Under the pieces are notes generated by a model. The model made no database searches and was not told the origin of the DNA. It worked only from the letters and a program-made list of their open reading frames with translations. From positions 1 to 64,000 of the forward strand of contig CABUTN010000003.1 of NCBI GenBank assembly GCA_902494565.1: 64,000 bases of DNA, in the 5' to 3' direction. Below are positions 42,232-50,809 of this stretch, piece after piece; within the stretch, counting starts at the first letter, position 1, and every line of letters starts with the position of its first letter. A program made the translations under genes and the position numbers. The stretch comes from an uncultured Collinsella sp. (GTDB lineage: Bacteria > Actinomycetota > Coriobacteriia > Coriobacteriales > Coriobacteriaceae).

Positions 42232-43791
42232 TTACTCGGCGGGGGTTACGCTACCGTCCTGGAAGCCAACGTTGTTGTGGGCAAAGCAGTCCTCGTACTT
42301 AAAGCCGGAGAGCTCCTCGCAAAGCGCCTTGACCTCGGGCTTGACGTCGGCCATCTTGCCACCCTCCTTGACTCGGTGAATCTCGTCGCAAAGGACGTCG
42401 CACTGCTCCTTGTCGATCTTGATGCCGCGGGCAAGGACGGCCGCAAGCAGGAAGAAGCCGGCGCAGCCGATGATCATGTAGCCGCAGATATACAGAGGCA
42501 CGGTAGCGGGCTGGGTCACGGCGTCGCTATTGCCGGCGGTCTGAATGAAGCCGGAGGCAGCAAGGACGATAGCCCACACGTTGACGGCGATAGCCTGGGC
42601 GATCTGCTGGCAGAGCTGCTGAGCGGAGCTGTAGATGCCCTCGCGACGACGCAGGGTGATGAGCTCATCGACATCGGGGATGTAGTTGAGCAGAACATCG
42701 GGCAGGTACTGGAAGCCGACGTAGAAGAACTTCCAGATGGCGAAGATGATGGGGTAGGCGATCATGGCGATGGCGACCGTGGAGGTGCCATTGATCTGAC
42801 CAAAGGCGAAGTAGTTGTAGGCGATGATGCACGCAGCGCAACCGACATTTGCGAGGTACCAAGACTTGTGGAAGCCCTTCTTGGCCATGAGAGCGACCCA
42901 GATGGCGGTGCAGACGATAGCGACGACCTTGCCAGGCATCTCCATCACGGACTCGTAGGACTTAGGAATCTGCAGGCAGTAGACGATGAAGAAGGACAGG
43001 CAGGCAGACCAGCAGGCAGCAGCGAGCTTCGTGGAGACCTGTGCGTACAGGACCTTGCGGAAGGACTTGTTGCGGAAGGTGGAGATTACGTCGATGAAGA
43101 ACTTCTTGATACCCTCGCCGACGCTCTCGATCTTCTCCTGAGCGACCTCCTCGGGGGTGTGCTCCCACGTGGACAGGTACACACAAAGCAGCGAGATTGC
43201 CATGACCGAAGCGTTGACCGTAGCGATGATGAAGTAGCTGAACGGGTTGGTCTCGCCGAAGGTGCCAAAGCCGAAGCCCACAAGTGCAGCCATCAGGAAG
43301 CCGGCGGCGTTACCAAAGAGATGCTTGTAGCCGGTGAGGTACGTACGCTCCTTAAAGTCGTCGGTCATCTCGATGGTAAGCGGCGACAGGTTGGCGGTGC
43401 AGAACGTGTACGCGACGTTGTAGATCAAGTACAGCACAAAGTAGTACGGGAAGCCAAACGGCGTAGCCACGAAGATGAGCGGCTCGGCGATCATCATCGG
43501 GATGGCCAGCAAGATCCAGAAACGACGACGACCAAAGATGCGGCCAATCTTGGTGGCATAGAAGTTATCGGCCACAAAGCCCATCAGCGGGCAAAGAATA
43601 GCGTTGACATAGATGGCAAACGAGCTGATCAGTGCAGCCTCGCCTGCGGACAGGCCACACTCCGTGGACAGGAACAGCACCATGTAGCTGTGCGTAAAGG
43701 TCAGGGCACCGGAATTGAGCATACCGCCCATACCAAAGCCCAAGCGCGTCCAGAATGTGATCTTACGCTTTTTTCCGATCTTATTAGTCAT
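42232..43791 (-). CDS. GPH-family sugar/oligogalacturonide:cation symporter
   Basis: 519 residues, 12 membrane segments, of the glycoside-pentoside-hexuronide family that includes the oligogalacturonide carrier TogT. Markers are the N-terminal FGMGGMLNSGALTFTHSYMV, MGFVADNFYATKIGRIFGRR after helix 2 and a long hydrophilic C-terminus (about 450-519). As the sole carrier gene in the pectin locus, with operators before it and only cytoplasmic hydrolases nearby, it is the likely entry point for oligogalacturonides. ATG 43791 follows GAGGGAG at 4 nt. Confidence 0.9.
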   Translation of the reverse strand: MTNKIGKKRKITFWTRLGFGMGGMLNSGALTFTHSYMVLFLSTECGLSAGEAALISSFAIYVNAILCPLMGFVADNFYATKIGRIFGRRRFWILLAIPMMIAEPLIFVATPFGFPYYFVLYLIYNVAYTFCTANLSPLTIEMTDDFKERTYLTGYKHLFGNAAGFLMAALVGFGFGTFGETNPFSYFIIATVNASVMAISLLCVYLSTWEHTPEEVAQEKIESVGEGIKKFFIDVISTFRNKSFRKVLYAQVSTKLAAACWSACLSFFIVYCLQIPKSYESVMEMPGKVVAIVCTAIWVALMAKKGFHKSWYLANVGCAACIIAYNYFAFGQINGTSTVAIAMIAYPIIFAIWKFFYVGFQYLPDVLLNYIPDVDELITLRRREGIYSSAQQLCQQIAQAIAVNVWAIVLAASGFIQTAGNSDAVTQPATVPLYICGYMIIGCAGFFLLAAVLARGIKIDKEQCDVLCDEIHRVKEGGKMADVKPEVKALCEELSGFKYEDCFAHNNVGFQDGSVTPAE

Positions 43792-43869
43792 CGAGCTCCC
43801 TCTCTTTTCTCGATTGTCTTGCAGCAAGACATTGGAGTCCACACTGACATCTGTCTGCCCAGCGTTCAG

Positions 43870-44044
43870 GGTGAACGTTTAGTTAGATTATGCGCGATTG
43901 CTTATGACAGGTGAACGTTCACCTGCATATTATCCCCGAACGGTCGATTTTTACCGCCGAACGGACACAATTGAGATCCTCACACCTATTTTCTGCTGGT
44001 AAGGGTGCCATGCTGGACAGCCATGAGATAGGTGAACGTTTATC
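43870..44044 (-). promoter_or_regulatory. Three pectin operators before the GPH transporter gene
   Basis: GGTGAACGTTTAGT (43870-43883), the perfect GGTGAACGTTCACC (43910-43923) and GGTGAACGTTTATC (44031-44044). The first two start 40 bp apart, the same spacing seen before GH105 and uxaC; the third, 121 bp further, could support DNA looping. Confidence 0.8.
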
Positions 44045-44083
44045 AGATTTTCCAACATATTCACTTAACCACGAAGCGAAAAA

Positions 44084-44111
44084 GCCCCGCCGGGATCACT
44101 CCCAACGGGGC
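44084..44111 (-). terminator. Terminator of uxaA
   Basis: GCCCCG (44084-44089) pairs with CGGGGC (44106-44111) with an inner GGGA/TCCC stem; T5 follows on the minus strand. Confidence 0.8.
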
Positions 44112-44146
44112 AGACGACATAGCGCTATGTTTGGGCGCACTTGCTG

Positions 44147-45631
44147 CTACAAGCAGACGCCGTCCTTCCAGATACTGATCTCGTGACAGCCACGGCGCTC
44201 GGCACTCGTGAGCTTACCGCTCGCCGTCTGTAGCACCAGCTGGTACAAATCGCGGGCGGCCTCGTCGAGCGTGCGCTCACCCGTGGCAATCACGCCGGCG
44301 TTAAAGTCCATCCAGTTGGCCTTGTGGTCGCACAGACGCTGATTGGTGAACACCTTGAGCGTAGGCGCCGGCGCGCCAAACGGCGTGCCGCGTCCAGTCG
44401 AGAACAGAATCACGTGGCAGCCAGCAGCCGTCAACGCCGTGGTGGATACCATGTCGTTGCCCGGGCCGCACAGCATGTTCAGGCCATGCTTGGTGACCTG
44501 ACCGGCATACGGCAGCACGTCGACGATGGGTGCAGAGCCACCCTTCTGCACGCAGCCGCAACTCTTGTCCTCGAGCGTGGTAATACCGCCGTCCTTGTTA
44601 CCGGGACTCGGGTTCTCGTAGACCACCTCGCCATGGCTAATAAAGTAGTCCTTAAAGCCATTGAGCATGTCGGAGGCAGCGTTAAAGACCTGCTCGTTCT
44701 CGCAACGGTCAAGCAGGATGCTCTCCGCGCCAAACATCTCGGGCACCTCGGTAAGCACCGACGTGCCGCCGCGGGCGACGACCATATCGCTCACGCGACC
44801 GATCGTGGGGTTGGCGGTAATGCCCGAAAGGCCGTCAGAGCCGCCACACTTAAGACCAATGACCAGCTCGGAGGCCGGAATGGGCTCACGCTTTGCTTGC
44901 TTGGCCAGGTCAGCCAGCTCGGACAGAATCTTGTGCCCCTCGATCTGCTCGTCGGCGACGTCCTGGCAGGTGAGGAAGCGGACGCGCTCGTGGTCGAAGT
45001 CACCGAGCTCGTCGAGCACCTGCTGATGCGTGCAGTTCTCGCAACCGAGCGACAGGAATAGCACGCCGGCCGCATTAGGATGACGCGAGAGCGCCACCAG
45101 CAGACGACGCGTCTGGGCATGGTCGGCGCCGGTCTGCGAGCAGCCAAAGGGATGCGGGAAGTAGTAAACACCCTCCAGCGAGCCATCGACCAGATCCTGG
45201 GCCTGCTCACACATGGCACGGGCGACTTCGTTGACACAGCCGACCGTGGGGATGATCCATAGCTCATTACGCGTCGCGGCACGACCGTCGGCGCGGCGGA
45301 ACCCCATAAAGGTCTCGGGCTCAACCGACTCAACGACCGGATGCGTGGGGTTGTAGGTGTACTCGACCTCGCCCGAAAGGTTGGTCTTCACATTGTGCGT
45401 GTGGAGCCACTGACCGGGCTGGACATCGCCCGTCACGTGTCCGATAGGAAGGCCGTACTTAATGACGTCCTCGCCGGCGGCAATCGAGCGCACAGCCATC
45501 TTGTGGCCTTGCGGAATATCCTCCGCGGCCACGACCTCGCCCACCCCGGGAACCGCGACGGCGGTGCCCTTGGCAAGCGGCGACAGCGCGACGATCACGT
45601 TGTCGGCCGGATTGATCTGGATAGTGTTCAT
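44147..45631 (-). CDS. uxaA: Altronate dehydratase UxaA
   Basis: 494 residues. Converts D-altronate to KDG. An N-terminal SAF domain (1-95) precedes the GD_AH_C catalytic domain with conserved PTVGCVN, HPFGCSQTG, LGCENC, GLKCGGSDGLSG and CGCVQKG. Third gene of uxaC-uxaB-uxaA, starting 81 bp after uxaB. The ribosome site before ATG 45631 is weak (AGGAC). Confidence 0.95.
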   Translation of the reverse strand: MNTIQINPADNVIVALSPLAKGTAVAVPGVGEVVAAEDIPQGHKMAVRSIAAGEDVIKYGLPIGHVTGDVQPGQWLHTHNVKTNLSGEVEYTYNPTHPVVESVEPETFMGFRRADGRAATRNELWIIPTVGCVNEVARAMCEQAQDLVDGSLEGVYYFPHPFGCSQTGADHAQTRRLLVALSRHPNAAGVLFLSLGCENCTHQQVLDELGDFDHERVRFLTCQDVADEQIEGHKILSELADLAKQAKREPIPASELVIGLKCGGSDGLSGITANPTIGRVSDMVVARGGTSVLTEVPEMFGAESILLDRCENEQVFNAASDMLNGFKDYFISHGEVVYENPSPGNKDGGITTLEDKSCGCVQKGGSAPIVDVLPYAGQVTKHGLNMLCGPGNDMVSTTALTAAGCHVILFSTGRGTPFGAPAPTLKVFTNQRLCDHKANWMDFNAGVIATGERTLDEAARDLYQLVLQTASGKLTSAERRGCHEISIWKDGVCL

Positions 45632-45712
45632 TGCAAATGGTCCTAACCCTACAGGTTGAGCAGAAGTCGAGACGCGGGCACGCCGTCCCGCGCCCGCGTC
45701 TGCGCCGGAAAT

Positions 45713-47227
45713 TTACGCCTGAGCGTTGGCGAAGGCCTGCTTGGCACCCTCGGTGCGCACGACGGCGAGCGCACTGACGACAAACTCCTCAAGACCGGCG
45801 ATCTGCGTAAGGTCCTCGCCCCACATCTGCTCGTTGGTGAGCACATCGTGCACCAGCTGGGCATCGTCGGTGCCGGCATGGGCGGCGTAGAAGTCGAGCA
45901 CGAAGGCGTCGTCCTGAGCGGTGTACTCGGTGCCGTCGGAGCGACGCAGGTGCAGGCCGTCGCCCTCGCGGGACACGAGCTCCTGCGTGTAGAAGGAGAT
46001 GAGCGTAGCGAGGCTCGTCGCCAGACACTTGGGCAGGTTGCCGGTCTCGGCAACGTAGTCCTTGAGCGTGGGCAGGTCACGAGCGCGCCACTTAGCCGTG
46101 GAGTTGAGGCAGATGGAGAGCAGCGCATGATCAATAAACGGGTTGTCGAAGCGGTTTTCGACGGCGGCGGCAAAGGCCTTGCAGTCCTCGACATCCAAGT
46201 CGGCGGCAAGCGTCGGAATGACCTCGTCGTAGAGCATGGTGTTCATGAAGCCGCGAACGGTCTCGTCATGCATGCAGTCGCGCACGATATCAAAGCCGGC
46301 AACCCAAGAGCCCGGAACAAAGGCGGTATGGGCACCGTTGAGGATGCGGACCTTGCGCTTTTTGTACGGGGTGACGTCGGGAGTCACAAAGACACCCGGA
46401 AGACCAGCCTTCACAAAGGGAAGCTTCTCGGCAAGCGACTCGTCGCCCTGGATGCCCCACATCTGGAAGGGCTCGCGCACGGCCAGGAAGGGATCCTCGT
46501 AGCCCAGACGCTCAGCCACCGCGGCGGCCTCGGATGCGTCGCGGATACGGCCCGGCACGATGGTGTCGACGAGCGTGGTGCAGACGGTGCAGTCGTTGGC
46601 CATCCACTGCGCAAACTCGTCCTCCCAGCCCCAGTCGCTCACATACTGGTTCATGATGCGCAGCAACTCCTCGCCGTTGTGATCGATGAGCTCGCAGGCG
46701 AGGACGATGACGCCCGGCTTACCGGCAGCCCAGCGGGTGTGGAGCACCTGGGCAAGCTTGGCGGGGAAGCTCGCAGGTGGCATGTCGTCGGCCTTGCAGG
46801 ACGGGTCATAGGCGATACCGGCCTCGGTGGTGTTGGAGACGATGATCTCTAGGTCGTCGGAGACGGCGACCTCCATCATGGCGCGGTAGTCGTCCTCACG
46901 ATACGGGTTAAGGCAGCGGCTGCAGGCGCTGATCACGCGGGACTCGTCAACCGTGTTGCCGTTCTCCTTGCCGCGCACCAGCACGGTGTACAGGTCGTCC
47001 TGGGCATTGATACCGTCGGCAAAGCCAAAGGCACCGTTGATGGGCTGCACCATGACGACCTTGCCGTTCCAGCCGGTGGCCTCGTTGCCCATGTCAAAGA
47101 AACGGTCGACGAAGGCGCGCAGGAAATTGCCCTCGCCAAACTGCAGAACCTTCTCGGGAGCATCCTTGGGCAGCAAATAGCCCTTGTAGCCGATCTTCTC
47201 GAGCGCATCGTAGCTGATGTTCTCCAT
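45713..47227 (-). CDS. uxaB: Tagaturonate reductase UxaB
   Basis: 504 residues of the mannitol-dehydrogenase superfamily: N-terminal NAD-binding LQFGEGNFLRAFVDRF, and a C-terminal helical domain with NGAHTAFVPGSWVAG, the family's Lys/Asn/His-rich active-site stretch in partial form, and NRFDNPFIDHALLSI. Reduces D-tagaturonate to D-altronate with NADH. The start ATG 47227 has AAGGAG 8 nt upstream. It is the middle gene of the galacturonate operon, 94 bp after uxaC. Confidence 0.94.
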   Translation of the reverse strand: MENISYDALEKIGYKGYLLPKDAPEKVLQFGEGNFLRAFVDRFFDMGNEATGWNGKVVMVQPINGAFGFADGINAQDDLYTVLVRGKENGNTVDESRVISACSRCLNPYREDDYRAMMEVAVSDDLEIIVSNTTEAGIAYDPSCKADDMPPASFPAKLAQVLHTRWAAGKPGVIVLACELIDHNGEELLRIMNQYVSDWGWEDEFAQWMANDCTVCTTLVDTIVPGRIRDASEAAAVAERLGYEDPFLAVREPFQMWGIQGDESLAEKLPFVKAGLPGVFVTPDVTPYKKRKVRILNGAHTAFVPGSWVAGFDIVRDCMHDETVRGFMNTMLYDEVIPTLAADLDVEDCKAFAAAVENRFDNPFIDHALLSICLNSTAKWRARDLPTLKDYVAETGNLPKCLATSLATLISFYTQELVSREGDGLHLRRSDGTEYTAQDDAFVLDFYAAHAGTDDAQLVHDVLTNEQMWGEDLTQIAGLEEFVVSALAVVRTEGAKQAFANAQA

Positions 47228-47321
47228 CTATGTGTCTCCTTAGATGTTTGTTAGCGTGCAAGCAAAACGGGGCTCCGCGTGTGGCAACGGCGCCCAGGGT
47301 TCGATGTGATTCGATGCGGGC

Positions 47322-48749
47322 TTAGGCCTCGTCGGTGTCCAGGTCAAAGCCAAAGTAGCGGACCGCATTGTTGTAGCTGATGTCGCGCACGATACTGCCC
47401 AGCAGCTCCATGTCGGCCGGGTACTTGCCCTGCTCGACCCACTCGCCGATCACGCTGCACAGCACGCGACGGAAGTACTCGTGGCGCGGATAGGACAGGA
47501 AAGAGCGGGAGTCGGTAAGCATGCCCACAAAGTTGCCCAGGACGCCCTCGTTAGCCAGAGCCGTGAGTTGCTCGCGCATGCCGACCTCGTTGTCGTTGAA
47601 CCACCAGGCGGAGCCGTTCTGGATCTTACCGGCGGTCGGAGCCTCCTGGAAGCAGCCCATGACGGTATCGATCATGGTGTTATCGATGGGGTTCAGGCTG
47701 TACAGAATGGTCTTGGGCAGGCCGCAGGTCTCCTGAATGGAGTTGAGGAAATCGGCAAGCTGGTCGGACGGCGTGTAGTTGGAGATGCAATCGTAGCCGG
47801 TATCGGGACCGAGCTTGGCAAACATGGCGCGGTTGTTGTCGCGCTTGCAGCCAAAGTGCAGCTGCATGGCCCAGCCCAGACGGACATACTCGCCGGCAAC
47901 GAACTGCATAAAGGCAGTCTTGTACTTGAGGACCTCTTCCTCGGTAAGCGGCTCGGCAGCCAGACCCTTGGCAAAGATAGCCTCGATCTCGTCGGCGGTA
48001 GCCGGGACGTACATAACGTAGTCGAGTGCGTGGTCGGAGGCGCGGCAGCCCAGCTCGTGAGCAACGTCGTAGCGCTTGGAAATGGCAGCCTTCATGCCCT
48101 CAAAGTCGCTGACCTCGACGCCGGCAACCTCGGAAAGGTGCTTGCAGTAGTCGGCAAACTCCTGGCCGCGCTCGATGCGCAAAGCGGCATCGGGGCGCAT
48201 GGCGGGAACGACCTGAACGTCAAAGCTGTCGTCGGCGGCAATCTTCTTGTGCCACTCAAAGCTGTCGGCGGGGTCGTCGGTAGTGCAGATCATGCGGACG
48301 TTGGACTGCTTGATCAGGTTGCGGCAGGTGAAACTGGCCTCGGCGAGCTTGGCGTTGGCAAGGTCCCAGACCTCCTGGGCAGTCTTGCCGTTGAGGACGC
48401 CCTCGTAGCCAAAGTAGCGCTTAAGCTCCAGGTGGCTCCACTCAAAGACGGGGTTGCCAACGCAGCGACCCAGGGTCTCGGCCCACTTTTGGAACTTCTC
48501 GCGAGCAGGGGCGTCGCCAGTGATAAAACGCTCGTCGACGCCGTTGGCACGCATCAGGCGCCACTTGTAGTGGTCGCCGCCCAGCCAAACCTCGGTGATG
48601 TTCTCGAAACGCTTGTCCTCCCAAATCTCCTTAGGAGAAATGTGGCAGTGATAGTCGACGATGGGCATGCCCTCGGCAAAGTTGTGGAACAGCTCCTCGC
48701 CGGTCTTGGTGCTCAGCAGGAAATCCTGATCGTCCATGAAGTTTTTCAT
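47322..48749 (-). CDS. uxaC: Uronate isomerase UxaC
   Basis: 475 residues of the amidohydrolase superfamily that isomerise D-galacturonate to D-tagaturonate. The metal-site motif is DYHCHISPKEI near the N-terminus, and the C-terminal LTDSRSFLSYPRHEYFRR is diagnostic. ATG 48749 follows AAAGGGG at 7 nt; a longer frame to 48818 would cover the promoter. First gene of uxaCBA, headed by two perfect pectin operators. No uxuA/uxuB for glucuronate is present. Confidence 0.95.
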   Translation of the reverse strand: MKNFMDDQDFLLSTKTGEELFHNFAEGMPIVDYHCHISPKEIWEDKRFENITEVWLGGDHYKWRLMRANGVDERFITGDAPAREKFQKWAETLGRCVGNPVFEWSHLELKRYFGYEGVLNGKTAQEVWDLANAKLAEASFTCRNLIKQSNVRMICTTDDPADSFEWHKKIAADDSFDVQVVPAMRPDAALRIERGQEFADYCKHLSEVAGVEVSDFEGMKAAISKRYDVAHELGCRASDHALDYVMYVPATADEIEAIFAKGLAAEPLTEEEVLKYKTAFMQFVAGEYVRLGWAMQLHFGCKRDNNRAMFAKLGPDTGYDCISNYTPSDQLADFLNSIQETCGLPKTILYSLNPIDNTMIDTVMGCFQEAPTAGKIQNGSAWWFNDNEVGMREQLTALANEGVLGNFVGMLTDSRSFLSYPRHEYFRRVLCSVIGEWVEQGKYPADMELLGSIVRDISYNNAVRYFGFDLDTDEA

Positions 48750-48802
48750 CAAACAACCCCTTTGTTTGCGGAGCGGGCGCACAATACGCTCGTCATCCTC
48801 TA

Positions 48803-48880
48803 GGTGAACGTTCACCATACTAATCCATTACGACTCAAAAGGTGAACGTTCACCTAACAACCATGGGGTGAACGGTAGGT
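48803..48880 (-). promoter_or_regulatory. Pectin operators before uxaC
   Basis: Two perfect GGTGAACGTTCACC palindromes (48803-48816 and 48841-48854), starts 38 bp apart, and a half-site GGTGAACGGT at 48867. They lie 54 bp upstream of the uxaC start. Confidence 0.85.
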
Positions 48881-48991
48881 TTTGCCCGTTCAACGGTTGC
48901 CGGAGCTGTGACTTGCATGCATTGCGGACCGGTTGGCGTCCCCGAACACCGAACTTGAGCGCTTTTGCTCAGGTGGGTCATGTCCCGACGT

Positions 48992-49177
48992 ACATTTTTG
49001 GGAGTATTCAGCATTGGAGCGCGCCGTGCGCCATCCTCAGCGTCCTATTTGGAACGCAGATAGCGCCCGATCGGCATAAAAAGTGCCCCCGATGGCAAAT
49101 TACGCCATCGGGGGCACTTAAAACAGTCGTTCTGCACCTCATTCAGGGCATGCCAATGCTGAATACTCCCAAAAATG
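48992..49177. repeat. Inverted pair of a 25-bp motif (family H, pair 1)
   Basis: ACATTTTTGGGAGTATTCAG and following bases (48992-49017) are mirrored at 49153-49177, 25 of 26 matching. The interval holds the LacI terminator and no gene. A diverged pair of the same motif flanks 62115-62328. Confidence 0.75.
49081..49119. terminator. Terminator of the pectin LacI gene
   Basis: Perfect 16-bp stem, 49081-49096 with 49104-49119, flanked by A/T runs on both sides. It sits inside the family H pair. Confidence 0.9.
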
Positions 49178-49209
49178 CACGTCGCAAGAGGGGGTACCTG
49201 CTCAATCGG

Positions 49210-50289
49210 CTAAATACCCGCAAGTTCGCAGTAGCGGTCGACATTGCTGGCAAATACCATCTCGACGGCACCCTTCTGGACGGGCACCGTCGGGGTCCTT
49301 CCCCACAGCAGATAATCGCCCAGCGTCTTAGCGCCGCGATATGCCAGGCTCGTCGGGTCCTTATAGACAATATTGGTAAAGATACCGCGGCGCAAGGCCA
49401 GAGCACTTTCGGGAAACAGGTCGTTGCCGATCACCATGACCTGACCGGCCTTGCCGGTCGAGACGAGCGCGTCGGCAACCACTTCGGAACCAACGGCAAA
49501 AACGCTACAGATAAGTTCGGGGGCGTCCGGCGCACTCAAGCGCTTTTCGAGCTCATGCTCGAGTTGTTTGACTTGCGCATGGGCACCTGCAAGATCCTCA
49601 ACCTGCCATGGAATATCACGTTCGCGCAGGTAATTGTGGAAGGCGCGGGCGGTTAGATAGTGCGAATCGGTATATGGGTCGCCTGTCAAAAGGAGCACGC
49701 GGGCGTCGGCCCCAGAAGCATGGACCAGGTTTGCCGCCTGCTCGGCCATAAGGCTGCCTGCCGTCGAATAATCGGCCAAGCTCGCACCCAAACGATTCAA
49801 ATGCGGACGGTCGCCGTCGACAAGCTCAATCGTCACGCCCGCCTCGGCGATCTGCCCCAAAAGCTCAGTCGCACGATCGTCGCCCGGCGCATAGGCGAGC
49901 AAGCCATCAATCTTCTCGCCCACCTGCAGACGCTCGTCGATTTGCTCGAGTGCATCAGCGTAGCCGCCCACGCCAAATTCAACGCGCTCAACCGTAATGC
50001 CCCGGTCGATGACCTCCTGTTCAAAGCGATTGCAGCCTTCCCACAGGTAACGGAAAAAGTACGCTCCCTCGCGCGATGCGCGGGGCAGGCAAAACACCAG
50101 ATTGATATCCTTGCGGCGCAGGCTTGAGGCACTTGTGTTGCGGTGATAGCCCATGGCCTCGGCCTTAGCGTTCACCTTGGCGCGCACGGATTCGCTCACG
50201 CCGGCCTTTCCCGTCAGAGCCTTGTGCACGGTATTGATGGAAACGCCAAGCTCGGCGGCTATGTCCTTCATGGTTACGCGAGCGCTCAT
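49210..50289 (-). CDS. LacI-family regulator, candidate master of the pectin regulon
   Basis: A 359-residue regulator with HTH VTMKDIAAELGVSINTVHKA, hinge SASSLRRKDINLVF and an effector domain of the sugar-binding fold. It lies just upstream (in map terms) of uxaC, and palindromes with a central CG (GGTGAACGTTCACC), the classic LacI-family form, precede uxaC, GH105, the transporter and dhuD. It is therefore the best candidate to bind them; the inducer would be a galacturonate-derived sugar. ATG 50289 has GGAG 7 nt upstream. Binding specificity is inference. Confidence 0.88.
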   Translation of the reverse strand: MSARVTMKDIAAELGVSINTVHKALTGKAGVSESVRAKVNAKAEAMGYHRNTSASSLRRKDINLVFCLPRASREGAYFFRYLWEGCNRFEQEVIDRGITVERVEFGVGGYADALEQIDERLQVGEKIDGLLAYAPGDDRATELLGQIAEAGVTIELVDGDRPHLNRLGASLADYSTAGSLMAEQAANLVHASGADARVLLLTGDPYTDSHYLTARAFHNYLRERDIPWQVEDLAGAHAQVKQLEHELEKRLSAPDAPELICSVFAVGSEVVADALVSTGKAGQVMVIGNDLFPESALALRRGIFTNIVYKDPTSLAYRGAKTLGDYLLWGRTPTVPVQKGAVEMVFASNVDRYCELAGI

Positions 50290-50386
50290 GCGGTTACTCC
50301 GTTATAGATAAGTTGCCAATTAATAGTCCAGTTAACGATACCCCAAAAATACTCTTCGACTCGCCGTGCTCTCCCTCAAATGCACA

Positions 50387-50420
50387 AAGCGCCCCGCGAA
50401 CGGATGCCCGCGGAGCGCTT
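50387..50420 (-). terminator. Terminator after the FeoB-associated peptide gene
   Basis: AAGCGCCCCGCG (50387-50398) pairs with CGCGGAGCGCTT (50409-50420), one mismatch. Confidence 0.75.
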
Positions 50421-50433
50421 GGATGTCCGGACC

Positions 50434-50634
50434 TTATTTGATACCGCGGCCCAAGTCTTCGGCGATTTTGTCCACGCCCTTAAGTGCGGCGCACGTCTTT
50501 TTGTTGGAGCAATGCCCGGTGCAAACGCCACCCTGAGCGCAGTCGGCGCAGGTGCCCTTGCGGTAGATGCGCACGCACACGGCGACAAACGCAATACCGA
50601 TAACAGCCAGTACAACAATATCGATAGGTGCCAT
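50434..50634 (-). CDS. FeoB-associated Cys-rich membrane protein
   Basis: A 66-residue peptide: one N-terminal membrane helix (about 5-23, IVVLAVIGIAFVAVCV) then a short cytoplasmic tail with Cys at CADCAQGGVCTGHCSNKKTC. This is the small protein often encoded after feoB. Its function is unproven; cysteines may carry iron or sense redox state. ATG 50634 follows GAGGAGG at 6 nt. It lies downstream of feoB, separated by a terminator and hairpin C2. Confidence 0.9.
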   Translation of the reverse strand: MAPIDIVVLAVIGIAFVAVCVRIYRKGTCADCAQGGVCTGHCSNKKTCAALKGVDKIAEDLGRGIK

Positions 50635-50685
50635 AACAAGCCTCCTCTAGTTAACCACCACTTACTTTACCCCATTCTCCACCTA

Positions 50686-50723
50686 CCAAAAAGGGACAGG
50701 TTTATTTTGGTCGGTTTTATCTG
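50686..50723. repeat. Family C element, copy 2
   Basis: CCAAAAAGGGACAGGTTTAT and the next 18 bases match the reverse strand of 1626-1668 with few changes. The stem is weaker here. It lies just beyond the feoB terminator. Confidence 0.6.
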
Positions 50724-50751
50724 CGGAAACGCCACATCTCCCCTACCAAAA

Positions 50752-50780
50752 AGCCCGAGTGTCACTGAGACACCCGGGCT
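50752..50780 (-). terminator. Terminator of feoB
   Basis: AGCCCGAGTGTC (50752-50763) pairs with GACACCCGGGCT (50769-50780); T5 follows on the minus strand. Confidence 0.85.
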
Positions 50781-50809
50781 CGTGGAAAGGGGTTGATCCT
50801 TATTCGGAC

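Noticed and set aside
42175..43914. A 579-codon plus-strand frame opposite the GPH transporter
   Set aside because: Highly charged antisense composition; the transporter frame has clear membrane segments and a ribosome site.
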